From positions 126,089 through 190,088 of the forward strand of contig NVXV01000006.1 of NCBI GenBank assembly GCA_002734085.1: a stretch of DNA of 64,000 bases, written 5' to 3'. The DNA is from Fluviicola sp. (GTDB taxonomy: Bacteria > Bacteroidota > Bacteroidia > Flavobacteriales_D > Crocinitomicaceae). The position numbers and the translations under genes are program-made. A model generated the notes under the pieces. The model was not told the origin of the DNA and searched no databases. It worked only from the letters and a program-made list of their open reading frames with translations. Positions 17,735 to 26,837 of the stretch are shown here, one piece after another. Every line of letters starts with the position of its first letter. Within the stretch, counting starts at the first letter, position 1.

Positions 17735-19477
17735 ATGAAAAAATCTTTACTAATAATTTGTTCAATTTTATTTACTTGGGCAACAAATGCACAAATAATA
17801 TTTTCAGGGGAATCTCCTGCGAGTATTCAAGGATCGTACGCGATGGAGTACGGTGATCCAGGAGCAGGATGGGGTTCTCCAGATTTATTAGATCCAGCAA
17901 ATGCTGTACTTGACACATTAGCTCAGTACCTAGATATTACGGCTGCAGATTCTTTAGGTTGTGATGCAACAGGTGCGAATAATGATGTTGATGGCAAAAT
18001 TGCTATTCTATATCGGGGAGAGTGTGAATTTGGAACAAAAGCATTGAATGCTGAAAATAATGGCGCAATTGCTTGTGTGATTATTAATAATGTTCCAGGT
18101 GGACCTGTAGGAATGGCTCCAGGTACAGACGGGCCAAATATTACTATTCCAATTGTTATGATTGGAGATGTTGATGGTGCAACTTTACTTGCTGAGATGC
18201 AAAATGGACCTGTTGAAGTATTTATTGGAAATAAAACTGGATTCTATCCAAATGATGCGGGAACACTTCCATCAACTATTTTAAGACCAAAACAATTCGC
18301 AACACCTTCTTTAATTGCACAAGATGATACTGAGTATAGTTTTGATGTTGGAGCATGGGTTTATAACTACGGATTCCAAGATCAAACAAATGTTTCTTTA
18401 AATGCGATTGTTAATTTTGGACCAACTGAGTTGTACAATGAATCTGCTACTCCAGTTGATATTCCTGCTGGTGATAGTGTTTTCTTTGCATTACCAGAGT
18501 TTTCTGAAACAAGTTATGATTTAGGTTTTTACGACTTAAACTATACGATTACTAGTGATTCTACGGAAGATTATTCATTCGATAATATGATTACTGCAGA
18601 ATTTGCTATTACAGAGTCGTTATATGGTTATGCTACTATAGACGAAGGGACAATGCTTCCTAGCACATCTGGTGGTTTGAGACCTGTGAACGGTGACGGA
18701 ACACCAGTGGGAACATATTTGTCATGTATCCATTTTAGAGATCCAAACGCGAGCCGTATTGCTCCAACTGGAATTTCGTTTTCTTCAATAAAAGCAAACG
18801 ATGCAGCAGATCCTTCTTTAGAGGGAGAGCCTATTAATATTTCAGTATACGAATGGAATGATAACTTCGTTGATATGAATGATGCGAACTATCAAAACCC
18901 TCCAGTTGATATTCAGGAGATAGCATTTGATGAGTATTTCTATCCATCTGATATGCCAGGCGAAGGTGTTACTGCTGATTTTGAAACACCATTTGCACTT
19001 GAAGATAATCAAAGGTATTTGTTCTGTGTAACAACATTTAACGAAGAGCTATTCTTCGGTCATGATCCTGATATGGATTATTCATGGAACTTACAGAATT
19101 ACTTGCAACCGTTATTTCCAATTCAAGCTGATGGTACTTGGAACATAAATGGATTTGGAGCAGAAACTGTTCCTGGTGTAACAATTAACTTTGTTGATGC
19201 AGCTGAATTGAATCTACAAAATGAAAAACTTTCAATTGAGATGAATGCATATCCTTCTCCAGCGAATGATGTATTAACGATTGACTTTAATGGTTATGAT
19301 GTTGAGAACATCGAAATGTTAAACTTAGCTGGTCAGCGTGTAGCTGGACAATCGCTTATCTCTGGTAAGTCAAGTACTGAGTTTGATGTAAATGGTTTAG
19401 AAAATGGTGTTTATATCGTTAAAGTTTACTTAGCTAATGGCATGGTTGAAACTATGCAAGTAGTAGTGAGCCACTAA
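17735..19477 (+). CDS. T9SS cargo protein with PA domain
   Basis: 580 residues. The signal peptide ends near TNAQ, and a protease-associated (PA) domain lies at about 70-165 (CDATGAN, then YRGECEFGTKA and NNGAIACVIIN). A middle region of about 300 residues looks like beta-sandwich. The final ~75 residues (MNAYPSPANDVLT to GVYIVKVY) are a T9SS type A sorting tail. PA domains usually sit in proteases or receptors and bind substrate, but no protease motif is seen here. It has its own promoter and terminator. It is probably secreted and surface-attached, function unknown. Confidence 0.88.
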   Translation: MKKSLLIICSILFTWATNAQIIFSGESPASIQGSYAMEYGDPGAGWGSPDLLDPANAVLDTLAQYLDITAADSLGCDATGANNDVDGKIAILYRGECEFGTKALNAENNGAIACVIINNVPGGPVGMAPGTDGPNITIPIVMIGDVDGATLLAEMQNGPVEVFIGNKTGFYPNDAGTLPSTILRPKQFATPSLIAQDDTEYSFDVGAWVYNYGFQDQTNVSLNAIVNFGPTELYNESATPVDIPAGDSVFFALPEFSETSYDLGFYDLNYTITSDSTEDYSFDNMITAEFAITESLYGYATIDEGTMLPSTSGGLRPVNGDGTPVGTYLSCIHFRDPNASRIAPTGISFSSIKANDAADPSLEGEPINISVYEWNDNFVDMNDANYQNPPVDIQEIAFDEYFYPSDMPGEGVTADFETPFALEDNQRYLFCVTTFNEELFFGHDPDMDYSWNLQNYLQPLFPIQADGTWNINGFGAETVPGVTINFVDAAELNLQNEKLSIEMNAYPSPANDVLTIDFNGYDVENIEMLNLAGQRVAGQSLISGKSSTEFDVNGLENGVYIVKVYLANGMVETMQVVVSH

Positions 19478-19503
19478 TGATTAATTCATAAATTTAATTT
19501 TGG

Positions 19504-19535
19504 TAAGGGAAGTCGAAAGGCTTCCCTTATTTTTT
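19504..19535 (+). terminator. Rho-independent terminator
   Basis: Stem TAAGGGAAG / CTTCCCTTA (9 bp, loop of 8) followed by a run of T. It lies 27 bases after the PA-domain gene. Confidence 0.85.
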
Positions 19536-20448
19536 AGAACGTCGTGGGTTGATTAAATCCTAATTGGAAATAGAATTGATTACCACGTGCTTGATCTTTT
19601 ACGTGTACAGGTAATCCATACTTGTCAAGCATAGGATAGTTTACATTTGGCTTCCTCCATTTTTTAGGAATAAATGGTTTGTCATGCATGAATCGATTTT
19701 GGAGTCCATTTCTTATTCTTTCACTGTCAATGCCTACTTCTGCGCTCAGACTATTTCCAAAGAATAAATAATAGTCAACTCCTACGGATAGAATACCGTG
19801 ACTATTTTTACCGTAAAGTGTATTCCTTAAATCTTTATACCCAACCTGGTAAGGATTAGGTTCAATGTTTTTAAGTTTAGTACCCCATGTTTCGCCGGTC
19901 CATAGTTGAGTGTTTAGCTTAATATTCAACATTTCATCATGATAATTTAATTGGGTAAAGCTAGTTCTAAAGCGATCGCGGCCATTTCCAGAGAACAAAT
20001 CATTTTCGAGGAGTAGAGAGAATTGTTTTACGTGAAATCCGAAGCCCCCTGAGGTTTGATAAGAATCCGCATTATCTAGATACCATAAATAGTTATATCC
20101 AATACCGTAGTCATAATTAGTTTGGTGATTAAGTCCATCTAAAATAAATGTTGGAGTACTAGTTCTTTTTCCTGCTAACAAAACAGCTCCGATATTGATT
20201 CTGTTTTCAATATAGTTTTTTCGATTTGCTAGATTTGAAGCGTTTATTAAAAACAGACTTCCCGCATTTATCTGAACGAATTCTTGCGTATAATAACCTT
20301 GGAGTTTAATCCCAAATTGATTAATGTGTGATCCGAAATTTGCAGTCACACCTACCTGTAAACCCCAATGATCATTTTGTATCAACTGACTAAGACCAAC
20401 GTTGATTTGAATTATTGATAAAAGGATAAGAATACCTTTCATAATCAT
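19534..20448 (-). CDS. Outer membrane beta-barrel-like protein
   Basis: 304 residues with a signal peptide (cleavage near VGLSQ). Alternating aromatic and polar strands (YTQEFVQINAGS, YDYGIGYNYLWYL, FYFQLGF) suggest an outer membrane barrel. A middle segment (KRTSTPTFILDG and GNGRDRFRT) resembles the family labelled polymorphic toxin type 23 in some databases, but the signal peptide and strand pattern fit a barrel better. It starts on the TAATG overlap with the upstream lipoprotein stop, so the two are translationally coupled. ATG at 20442 is an equally good start. Confidence 0.72.
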   Translation of the reverse strand: MIMKGILILLSIIQINVGLSQLIQNDHWGLQVGVTANFGSHINQFGIKLQGYYTQEFVQINAGSLFLINASNLANRKNYIENRINIGAVLLAGKRTSTPTFILDGLNHQTNYDYGIGYNYLWYLDNADSYQTSGGFGFHVKQFSLLLENDLFSGNGRDRFRTSFTQLNYHDEMLNIKLNTQLWTGETWGTKLKNIEPNPYQVGYKDLRNTLYGKNSHGILSVGVDYYLFFGNSLSAEVGIDSERIRNGLQNRFMHDKPFIPKKWRKPNVNYPMLDKYGLPVHVKDQARGNQFYFQLGFNQPTTF

Positions 20449-21839
20449 TAATTGACTTCGTAGGCGCCAATATCAGGCTGCGGGCCTCTTGGGTTTTCTT
20501 CAATATCATTTGTAGTGGCAAAAGATGGGGCGCCAGCATTTATTAAAGAAGAATTTAATTTAATTTTGAATATACTTTCTTGTATATTCTCAAAATTCGG
20601 GTTTAAATTCCATAAGTTATTAGTAAACCCAGTTTCTCCACTTTGATTATCTTCATTTTTAATAAGGTTGTTAGTGTAATTATAATTAATTGGGTTTGTA
20701 CTTGAAATAGTGTCATATACCAGTTGATTATTGCCAGAACCATCTATGATTGAATTATAAAAATTGCCTTCGTTTATCGCGCCTATATATGTAATGCCAT
20801 CACTTCTAGTGAAATAATTTTTGATTGCAACTGCTGGTTGATCCCCGTCAGTTCCATATCCTAAGAATTGACAATGTCTAAAATCGTGGTCTGCACCTTC
20901 AAGTGAGAAGTAAGCATACTGATTGTTATTATGAACATTCAAGTTTTCTCCTTTAATATATCCTCCTGAATAATTGAATATTCCGTAGCTACTACAATTG
21001 AAAATCTCGGTATTTGTAATCATGACAGTATAATCAGGATTGTTTTCATCTTCTGAAAATACATGGACTCCAGCCGTAGCATTTTTTATAATTGTGTGAT
21101 TTATTGTTGAGGGCAATGCTTTTTCAAAATAGATACCATAATACTGCCCTTTTACATCTTCATAAAACGGTTCTAACCGATCTCCTTCGAAAACAACTTT
21201 ATTGTTAACATCTCCATTTATAGTTAACTCTCCTTTATATACGTAAAGCAATGAATTTTTATGTAAATGTATTTTAGTCCCTTCTTGTATTATTAGAGAT
21301 TTAGCAGAGTCAACGGCTGCATAATCATAAATGACATGTGGTTTGTCGTTCGGCCAAACACCTTCGTTGAGGTCTTTGTAATGGAAATAAGCATCTTGAC
21401 CCCAGGCAACTAATAACACCTCTTGCTCAACACCGTTGGTCGAAAAACGGATTTTATCTTCTATAACCAGAGGATTTAGTTGATTATTCTCTCCTAATGT
21501 AACTTCAACAAAACCAAATAAACTATCATTACCAGGAATTTCTATGTCTGAAAACTGAATATCGCTCACACCATCCAAATTAAATCGGAAAGGAGATGAA
21601 GCGCCACCTTCTAGATAGATGTTAGAAACTTGAACGGGTCGTGAAGAGCGATTGTATATTTTAAATAAACGTGTTGAAGAACCTACTGTAGTGAATACAG
21701 TGTCAAAAACAACAGTGTCCTTTGAGAATTCAAGGGCTTCGTTAGACATTAGTAAATCCTTTTTACAACTGGATAAGTGTACTGTGAAATAACTCAGTGT
21801 TATCAAAAGGATAAAAGAAGAAATATATTTTAGTTTCAT
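20448..21839 (-). CDS. Beta-helix lipoprotein
   Basis: 463 residues with a lipobox Cys in LSSCKKD near residue 25. The N-terminal part (about 35-150) resembles an ASH/beta-sandwich domain (FTTVGSSTRLFKIYN). From about residue 180 onward, repeated strand-turn units with Asn-rich corners suggest a right-handed parallel beta-helix. The C-terminal NPRGPQPDIGAYE motif is typical of this choice-of-anchor lipoprotein group. It is coupled by a 1-bp overlap to the barrel-like protein, and both probably sit at the outer membrane. Confidence 0.83.
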   Translation of the reverse strand: MKLKYISSFILLITLSYFTVHLSSCKKDLLMSNEALEFSKDTVVFDTVFTTVGSSTRLFKIYNRSSRPVQVSNIYLEGGASSPFRFNLDGVSDIQFSDIEIPGNDSLFGFVEVTLGENNQLNPLVIEDKIRFSTNGVEQEVLLVAWGQDAYFHYKDLNEGVWPNDKPHVIYDYAAVDSAKSLIIQEGTKIHLHKNSLLYVYKGELTINGDVNNKVVFEGDRLEPFYEDVKGQYYGIYFEKALPSTINHTIIKNATAGVHVFSEDENNPDYTVMITNTEIFNCSSYGIFNYSGGYIKGENLNVHNNNQYAYFSLEGADHDFRHCQFLGYGTDGDQPAVAIKNYFTRSDGITYIGAINEGNFYNSIIDGSGNNQLVYDTISSTNPINYNYTNNLIKNEDNQSGETGFTNNLWNLNPNFENIQESIFKIKLNSSLINAGAPSFATTNDIEENPRGPQPDIGAYEVN

Positions 21840-22000
21840 GATCCAATCTTAGTCGCTAAATTAACGAAATAATTGAAGGAATATTTTCGTACCTTTGTAA
21901 TTATTAAGTCTAACCCGCTTTTTTGTCGATTTTATCAGATGATTAAATATAATTCGATAAAAAAAGTTGGATAGTGGAGGTTCATTCAAAATTTATTTAT

Positions 22001-22008
22001 TAAATTTG
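22001..22008 (+). promoter_or_regulatory. Putative -7 promoter element (TAAATTTG)
   Basis: A TAnnTTTG match 38 bases upstream of the L31 ATG. Another (TACCTTTG) lies at 21890-21897. No -33 TTG at the standard spacing was found for either. Confidence 0.4.
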
Positions 22009-22046
22009 CCGTCCATTTTAGAGAGAACAAGAAATAATTATTTGAG

Positions 22047-22304
22047 ATGAAAAAAGATATACACCCAGAAGATTACCGTTTAGTAGTGTTTAAAGACATG
22101 ACAAATGAATATACATTTGTAACACGTTCTTGCGCACCTTCGAAAGAAACTGTGAAATGGGAAGACGGTAATGAATATCCATTAGTTAAATTGGATATCT
22201 CTCACATGTCACACCCATTCTTTACTGGTAAGACACAATATGTTGATACTGCAGGTCGTATTGATAAGTTCAAAAATAGATACGCACGTCACATTAAGAA
22301 ATAG
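22047..22304 (+). CDS. rpmE2: 50S ribosomal protein L31, type B
   Basis: 85 residues beginning [11 protein letters not shown], typical of the zinc-independent C-minus form of L31. The signature [13 protein letters not shown] is visible, and the CxxC zinc ligands of type A are absent. Type B L31 replaces the zinc form in the large subunit when zinc is scarce in bacteria that have both. In many Bacteroidota it is the only copy. It is monocistronic, ending at a strong terminator. Confidence 0.97.
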   Translation: MKKDIHPEDYRLVVFKDMTNEYTFVTRSCAPSKETVKWEDGNEYPLVKLDISHMSHPFFTGKTQYVDTAGRIDKFKNRYARHIKK

Positions 22305-22328
22305 ATTTATTCTAAATATATTATACGA

Positions 22329-22354
22329 GGAGAGCATCATGCTCTCCTTTTTTT
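22329..22354 (+). terminator. Rho-independent terminator after L31
   Basis: An 8-bp perfect stem (GGAGAGCA / TGCTCTCC, loop TCA) followed by seven T. Confidence 0.9.
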
Positions 22355-22416
22355 GTACTTCGTAGTGAGGAATAGAATCCAAGCTTTGTGGTTTTAAGAC
22401 AAAAAAGGAACTGAAA

Positions 22417-22485
22417 AATTTTGAATACGGGTTAGCAAATGTTGAACCCGTAACTTCTTACTTCTGCGGTTCCGTATTCAAAATT
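22417..22485. repeat. Perfect 14-bp inverted repeat with nested hairpin
   Basis: Arms AATTTTGAATACGG (22417-22430) and CCGTATTCAAAATT (22472-22485) are exact reverse complements. CGGGTT (22428-22433) and AACCCG (22445-22450) form an inner hairpin that competes at the left arm end. TCTGCGG occurs twice, at 22463 and 22485. Confidence 0.85.
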
Positions 22486-22547
22486 CTGCGGCTCTATAAT
22501 ACTCTTCCCCTATAAACCAGTTTGACCTCTAGAACTATGCTCTTTGA

Positions 22548-22602
22548 AACGACACTGGTTCAAATAAAGAGTGTCGTTCTGCTTTAAGCGGAAAGACAGA
22601 AC
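22548..22602. repeat. Second inverted-repeat pair
   Basis: AACGACACT (22548-22556) pairs with AGTGTCGTT (22570-22578) over a 13-base loop. GTTCTG (22576-22581) can pair with CAGAAC (22597-22602). The two hairpins overlap by three bases. Confidence 0.75.
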
Positions 22603-22749
22603 AAAAAACCTTTGTCACTTCTAAAAAAAATCTATGCGCCCCTTGGAGGTGATTTGAATTGATTCCATAAATAAATATTTTTTTTAATTCACCTGTAACT
22701 TTTTAGCGACTTGTTAGTCTTACGTATACAAAACAGAAAATAACAAGTT

Positions 22750-23070
22750 ATGAAAACAGTACTAATTACAATATTGATGATCCTTTTCTCATTTGGTACA
22801 GCCTATGCTGGCAAGAACCCAAAGCTCTTAAAGGAGATAAAGCGTAAGGTGTTTTTAGATTTGAGTAAAGTTCAACTTGAAAAAGACAAGGAAGAATTTG
22901 TTATTGTGAAATTTAGAGTAACAAATCAGCAAATTGAAGTTATAGATATAAAGGGTTCTCAAGACGAACTAACAGAAATGATGATAAAAGAATTACAAGA
23001 TATGGTTATCCGAACGGATGCCGAAGATGCCACAACATACCAATACAAGTTCAAGTTTGAAAAAGAGTAG
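22750..23070 (+). CDS. Small exported protein, 106 aa
   Basis: The signal peptide (residues 1-20) is cleaved near GTAYA. The mature ~86 residues are Lys/Glu-rich, with a VIVKFRVTNQQIEVIDIKG segment and an MIKELQDM helix, suggesting a compact alpha/beta fold that lightly recalls TonB C-terminal or secreted energy-transducer-like domains. No Cys or catalytic motif. Monocistronic, between a structured gene-free region and a strong terminator. Function unknown. Confidence 0.8.
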   Translation: MKTVLITILMILFSFGTAYAGKNPKLLKEIKRKVFLDLSKVQLEKDKEEFVIVKFRVTNQQIEVIDIKGSQDELTEMMIKELQDMVIRTDAEDATTYQYKFKFEKE

Positions 23071-23095
23071 TGGTGGTGAGTTTTTGTTTTAGCTC

Positions 23096-23124
23096 AAAAG
23101 CCTCGTTATTTAACGGGGCTTTTT
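23096..23124 (+). terminator. Terminator between convergent genes
   Basis: A 12-bp stem with one G-T pair (AAAAGCCTCGTT / AACGGGGCTTTT), loop ATTT, followed by T. The A-run on the other side is short, so minus-strand use is less clear. Confidence 0.85.
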
Positions 23125-23131
23125 ATTTCTA

Positions 23132-24526
23132 TCATTTTTTATCAGAGAAAATTTTACCTGGATTTAATATTCCATGAGGGTCAAATAGTTTTTTAATGTT
23201 TTCCATCAAGCTTAAACTGGTTTTTGAAAAAGGAATATCCATATAATTTTTTTGAACATATCCGATTCCATGTTCACCTGAAATTGTACCTCCTAATTTA
23301 ATGGTAAGTTGAAAAATTTCCCGAATTGCTTTTGGCAGTTCATTATTCCACTGTTCGTCACTGAGTTCTCCTTTGATTATATTCACGTGTAGATTTCCAT
23401 CGCCAGCGTGACCATAACAAACAGACTTAAAACCGTACTTTTCCCCGATCAATTTTACTCCAGTAAGTAATTGTGGTAGTTCATACCTTGGTACAACAGT
23501 ATCTTCTTCTTTGTAAATAGAATGTGCTTTAACTGCTTCACCAACTTTTCGTCTTACTTCCCACAAACTATCTTTTTGGGCTTGACTTTCTGCAAATAAT
23601 ATTTCATCTGTTTCAAACTGCTCTAGTACTTCAGATATTTTTTCACAAGAGCGCATCAAAACATCTTCTTCAAAACCATCTACCTCAATTAATAAATGTG
23701 CTGCATGATTATCCTTCACTTTTAACTGAATATCGGGAATATACTTTAAAGTCCAGGTTAAAGCATCTCGTTCCATGAATTCTAGACCGCTTGGAGTTAT
23801 ACCAGCTTTAAAAATTGCTGCGACAGCTTCACAAGCAACTGCAGCATCGTAGAACGGAACTAGCATCAATAAGTCATGCGTAGGGTGGGGAATAAGCTTT
23901 AATACAATTTTAGTGATGATTCCAAGTGTTCCTTCACTTCCAACTATAAGTTGCGTTAAATTGTATCCAGTTGCATTTTTCAATACGTTGGCACCGGTCC
24001 AAATAATTTCTCCATTAGGTAAAACAACTTCTAGATTTAAAACATAATCAGCAGTTACTCCATATTTTACCGCTTTAGGTCCGCCGCTATTTTCAGAAAC
24101 ATTCCCTCCGATAAAGCAACTCCCTTTACTTGCTGGGTCAGGTGGGTAGAATAATCCTTTTTCTTTTACGGCTTCTTGAAGGTCTTGGGTAATGACTCCT
24201 GGCTCTGTGGTTATTTGATGATTATTTTCGTCAATACTAATGATCTTATTGAATTTCTCCATACTCATCAATACTCCACCTTTAACAGGTAAAGCACCCC
24301 CACTAAGTCCCGTTCTTGCCCCGGCAGGAGTAACTGGAATTTTTTCGCTATTACAAAAACGCATGATTGCAGAAATCTGTTCAACGCTTTTTGGTTTAAT
24401 GACAATATGTGGAGGGAATTTCAGGTCTTCTGTTTCATCATGAGCATATTTTTCTAGATCAATATGGTCGACCGAACTTATTTCCTTAAAATGAGTTTGA
24501 AAGTATTTAACTTGATCTTCTGTCAT
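23132..24526 (-). CDS. FAD-binding oxidase, GlcD/D-lactate dehydrogenase-like
   Basis: 464 residues from the ATG at 24526 (MTEDQVKYF). A longer reading from 24598 would add 24 residues without homology character. It is a VAO-type FAD enzyme: FAD-binding PAGARTGLSGGALP near residue 75, GGNVSENSGGPKAVKYG near 140, GSEGTLGIITK near 195, and the C-terminal domain with CYGHAGDGNLHVNI and GTISGEHGIG. It would oxidise a 2-hydroxy acid such as D-lactate or glycolate. There is no neighbouring lactate utilisation gene or Fe-S subunit, so the substrate is open. Confidence 0.9.
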   Translation of the reverse strand: MTEDQVKYFQTHFKEISSVDHIDLEKYAHDETEDLKFPPHIVIKPKSVEQISAIMRFCNSEKIPVTPAGARTGLSGGALPVKGGVLMSMEKFNKIISIDENNHQITTEPGVITQDLQEAVKEKGLFYPPDPASKGSCFIGGNVSENSGGPKAVKYGVTADYVLNLEVVLPNGEIIWTGANVLKNATGYNLTQLIVGSEGTLGIITKIVLKLIPHPTHDLLMLVPFYDAAVACEAVAAIFKAGITPSGLEFMERDALTWTLKYIPDIQLKVKDNHAAHLLIEVDGFEEDVLMRSCEKISEVLEQFETDEILFAESQAQKDSLWEVRRKVGEAVKAHSIYKEEDTVVPRYELPQLLTGVKLIGEKYGFKSVCYGHAGDGNLHVNIIKGELSDEQWNNELPKAIREIFQLTIKLGGTISGEHGIGYVQKNYMDIPFSKTSLSLMENIKKLFDPHGILNPGKIFSDKK

Positions 24527-24667
24527 TGTATGAGTGTTTCTTCTGCTAAGGTATTTATAATCTCTAAAACAATAATTAACCTGAATTACAAAAATCAAGT
24601 TAATTTATAAATAATATCTATTTAATATAAATCTTTATTTCTTGCACTTCATTTGTGATAAATTTTT

Positions 24668-25072
24668 ATGATGGAAAGTCAAGTATTTCTGCAGTTAATT
24701 TTAAGAATTGGAATTTTTGGAACATTCTTAGGCCATGGTATTTTTGCTTTGGCAGTAAAACCCGAGTGGATTCCCTTTTTGACTACGGTTGGGTTCTCGG
24801 TTAAATCAGCATCGTTGATTATGATATTAATTGGAGCACTTGATATTCTCGTGGCGATTACGGTGTTAGTTTTACCGTTGAGAATTATTTTGATTTGGGC
24901 AGCAATATGGGCTTTCTCTGCAGCATTAATACGACCTATAAGTGGTACTCATTTCTTGGATTTTGTGGAAAGAAGTGCTAACTGGACATTGCCTCTGGTA
25001 CTTTTATTTTTACAAGGATTACCTCGAAACTTTAAAGATCTTTTCTCGATTTACGCCAAATCAAACAAATAA
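24668..25072 (+). CDS. DoxX-like small integral membrane protein
   Basis: 134 residues with four hydrophobic segments (about 8-26, 44-66, 70-92 and 104-118), the pattern of the DoxX/DoxD family. The start codon has a second ATG immediately after it (MMESQ). No partner is obvious. It is followed by the phosphatase gene 72 bp later, with its own start region. Function unknown. Confidence 0.72.
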   Translation: MMESQVFLQLILRIGIFGTFLGHGIFALAVKPEWIPFLTTVGFSVKSASLIMILIGALDILVAITVLVLPLRIILIWAAIWAFSAALIRPISGTHFLDFVERSANWTLPLVLLFLQGLPRNFKDLFSIYAKSNK

Positions 25073-25144
25073 TACTCATTTAATAATGATATCATTTAAA
25101 TGAAAAGCACAGGTTCTAATTTTACATCAGAAAACTTTTACACA

Positions 25145-26722
25145 ATGAATACAAAATTACTTTTACTGCTATTAGTTATATGTAGCCCTTTTCTATCTTT
25201 CGGATTAACAAAACAATACTGTCTAACACTGAGAGATGATCCAGCTACTACGATGGTTATCGGTTGGGGAGGAGATAATGGTACCGTGCATTATGGAACC
25301 ACAGATGAAGGAACAAACTATACAGCTTATCCCAACAGTCACCCTTCTGATAGAACAGGGAATGCGCATGGACATACAAGACATTTCTCCCGATTGACAG
25401 GACTAACGCCAAATACAATCTATTATTTTGTGATTCGTGACGACAATGGAGTAGTAACTGATCGTTTTAAATTTAAAACGCTTTCCGACGACCCAAATGT
25501 CCCATTGTCTTATATCACAGGTGGCGATTCAAGAGATGGCTTTAAAGTTTTAGGGATTTATGTTGAAGATTGTCCAAGTGGGAATTGTTTAGATGAAAGA
25601 CGAGAAGGGAATGAGTTGGTGGCAAAAATTCGTCCAGACTTTGTTGCATTTAACGGTGATTTTGTGATGAATCAAATTACCTCGAACACAACGAATGAAT
25701 GGGATGATTGGTTTGACGATTGGCAACTATCCATTTCTCAAGATGGTAGAATGTACCCAATGGTTCATACCCAAGGAAATCATGAAGATAATCAAGACGT
25801 TTATAACTTGTTCGATATACCACAGGAAGAGTATTACGCGCTTAGTTTGCACGGTGGACTTTTAAGGCTTTATACCTTAAATTCAGAACTGAATGCTTGT
25901 ACTGAGGCGAATCAGTTGAATTGGTTACTGAATGATTTACAGTTGCATTCTTCAGGTGGTTCAACGGATCCGGTCTGGAAATTTGCGCAGTATCACATCC
26001 CAACTTATGGTATGGCCAATGATTATGGTTTGGTTCCAGAGCAAATGACTTGCTGGGTTAACCTTTTTGAGCAATTCGATGTCCGTATGGTTTCTGAATC
26101 TCACGGACACTGTACAAAATGGTCACACCCGTGTGTTGCGAATAGCAGCGAATCTGATTTTGAAGTGGATACAGAAAACGGGATAGTATATATTGGTGAA
26201 GGTCAATGGGGCGCTCCTCATCGCGAGTTGGATTTTGCGGGTGCAAATCAAAAACCTTACATACGCGACCAAGATGTTTTTGACAACTTTTTTTACATAC
26301 AAGTAAAGCAGGATTCCACAATTATTAGGTGTGTGAAATTTGAAAACATATCCAACGTTGTGGCATCTACAAGTGATGAACTCGGCAAGGACCTACCAAC
26401 AGGGATTACTATCTGGTCACCGTCAAATGGTGATCGCGTAATTTTAACCAACGAATCGGTTGGTTTAAGTGAACAAGATACTGAAATGAATCCAACTTCT
26501 GTTTATCCGATACCCGCAGAAAATATAGTAAATGTAGCATTTGATAAACACGACGAAGGAACTATTGAAGTATATGATGCGCTAGGTAAGTTGTGTGTCA
26601 TTGAAAATTATTCAGGTACGTCAAAAAGTGTAGACTTAACGCCTGTGTGTTCGGGTGTAAGTTATATGTATATCAAAAGCGAAAACGGAAGCGTTCAGGT
26701 GCATAAGATTGTGAAGCGTTGA
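25145..26722 (+). CDS. T9SS metallophosphoesterase (purple acid phosphatase-like)
   Basis: 525 residues. ATG 25145 is chosen because the signal peptide begins there (MNTKLLLLLL), although an in-frame ATG lies 45 bases earlier. An N-terminal Fn3-like domain (about 20-115) precedes a calcineurin-like phosphoesterase domain with GGDSRDG, NGDF, QGNHED and SHGHCTKW motifs. The C-terminal ~75 residues (PTSVYPIPAENIVNVAF onward) are a T9SS sorting tail. It is a probable cell-surface phosphomonoesterase or phosphodiesterase. It is the first of a cluster of phosphoesterases. Confidence 0.9.
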   Translation: MNTKLLLLLLVICSPFLSFGLTKQYCLTLRDDPATTMVIGWGGDNGTVHYGTTDEGTNYTAYPNSHPSDRTGNAHGHTRHFSRLTGLTPNTIYYFVIRDDNGVVTDRFKFKTLSDDPNVPLSYITGGDSRDGFKVLGIYVEDCPSGNCLDERREGNELVAKIRPDFVAFNGDFVMNQITSNTTNEWDDWFDDWQLSISQDGRMYPMVHTQGNHEDNQDVYNLFDIPQEEYYALSLHGGLLRLYTLNSELNACTEANQLNWLLNDLQLHSSGGSTDPVWKFAQYHIPTYGMANDYGLVPEQMTCWVNLFEQFDVRMVSESHGHCTKWSHPCVANSSESDFEVDTENGIVYIGEGQWGAPHRELDFAGANQKPYIRDQDVFDNFFYIQVKQDSTIIRCVKFENISNVVASTSDELGKDLPTGITIWSPSNGDRVILTNESVGLSEQDTEMNPTSVYPIPAENIVNVAFDKHDEGTIEVYDALGKLCVIENYSGTSKSVDLTPVCSGVSYMYIKSENGSVQVHKIVKR

Positions 26723-26837
26723 TTATTGAAGGAATCGTTACTCTTTAACACTCTCCTCACACAATTATCATTTATTTATAATACAGCTTTAATATAAAAC
26801 GAATAACGTCGCGCTAAATTTGGTGAAAATTCCTACT

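Larger units (their letters stand above)
22355..22749. other. Gene-free stretch with nested inverted repeats
   Basis: No ORF with coding character. It holds a 14-bp perfect inverted repeat (22417-22430 with 22472-22485) enclosing a second repeat, a 9-bp one at 22548-22578, and a GTTCTG/CAGAAC pair at 22576-22602. The remainder (22603-22740) is AT-rich leader for the next gene. It could be a structured RNA, a transposon remnant or a dispersed intergenic repeat. Confidence 0.6.

Noticed and set aside
19534-20448. Toxin of polymorphic type 23
   Set aside because: The protein has a signal peptide and strand pattern of a barrel, no toxin delivery domain, and no immunity gene beside it.
22417-22602. 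Inverted repeats as the ends of an insertion sequence
   Set aside because: No transposase frame lies between or beside the arms, and no target-site duplication is seen.
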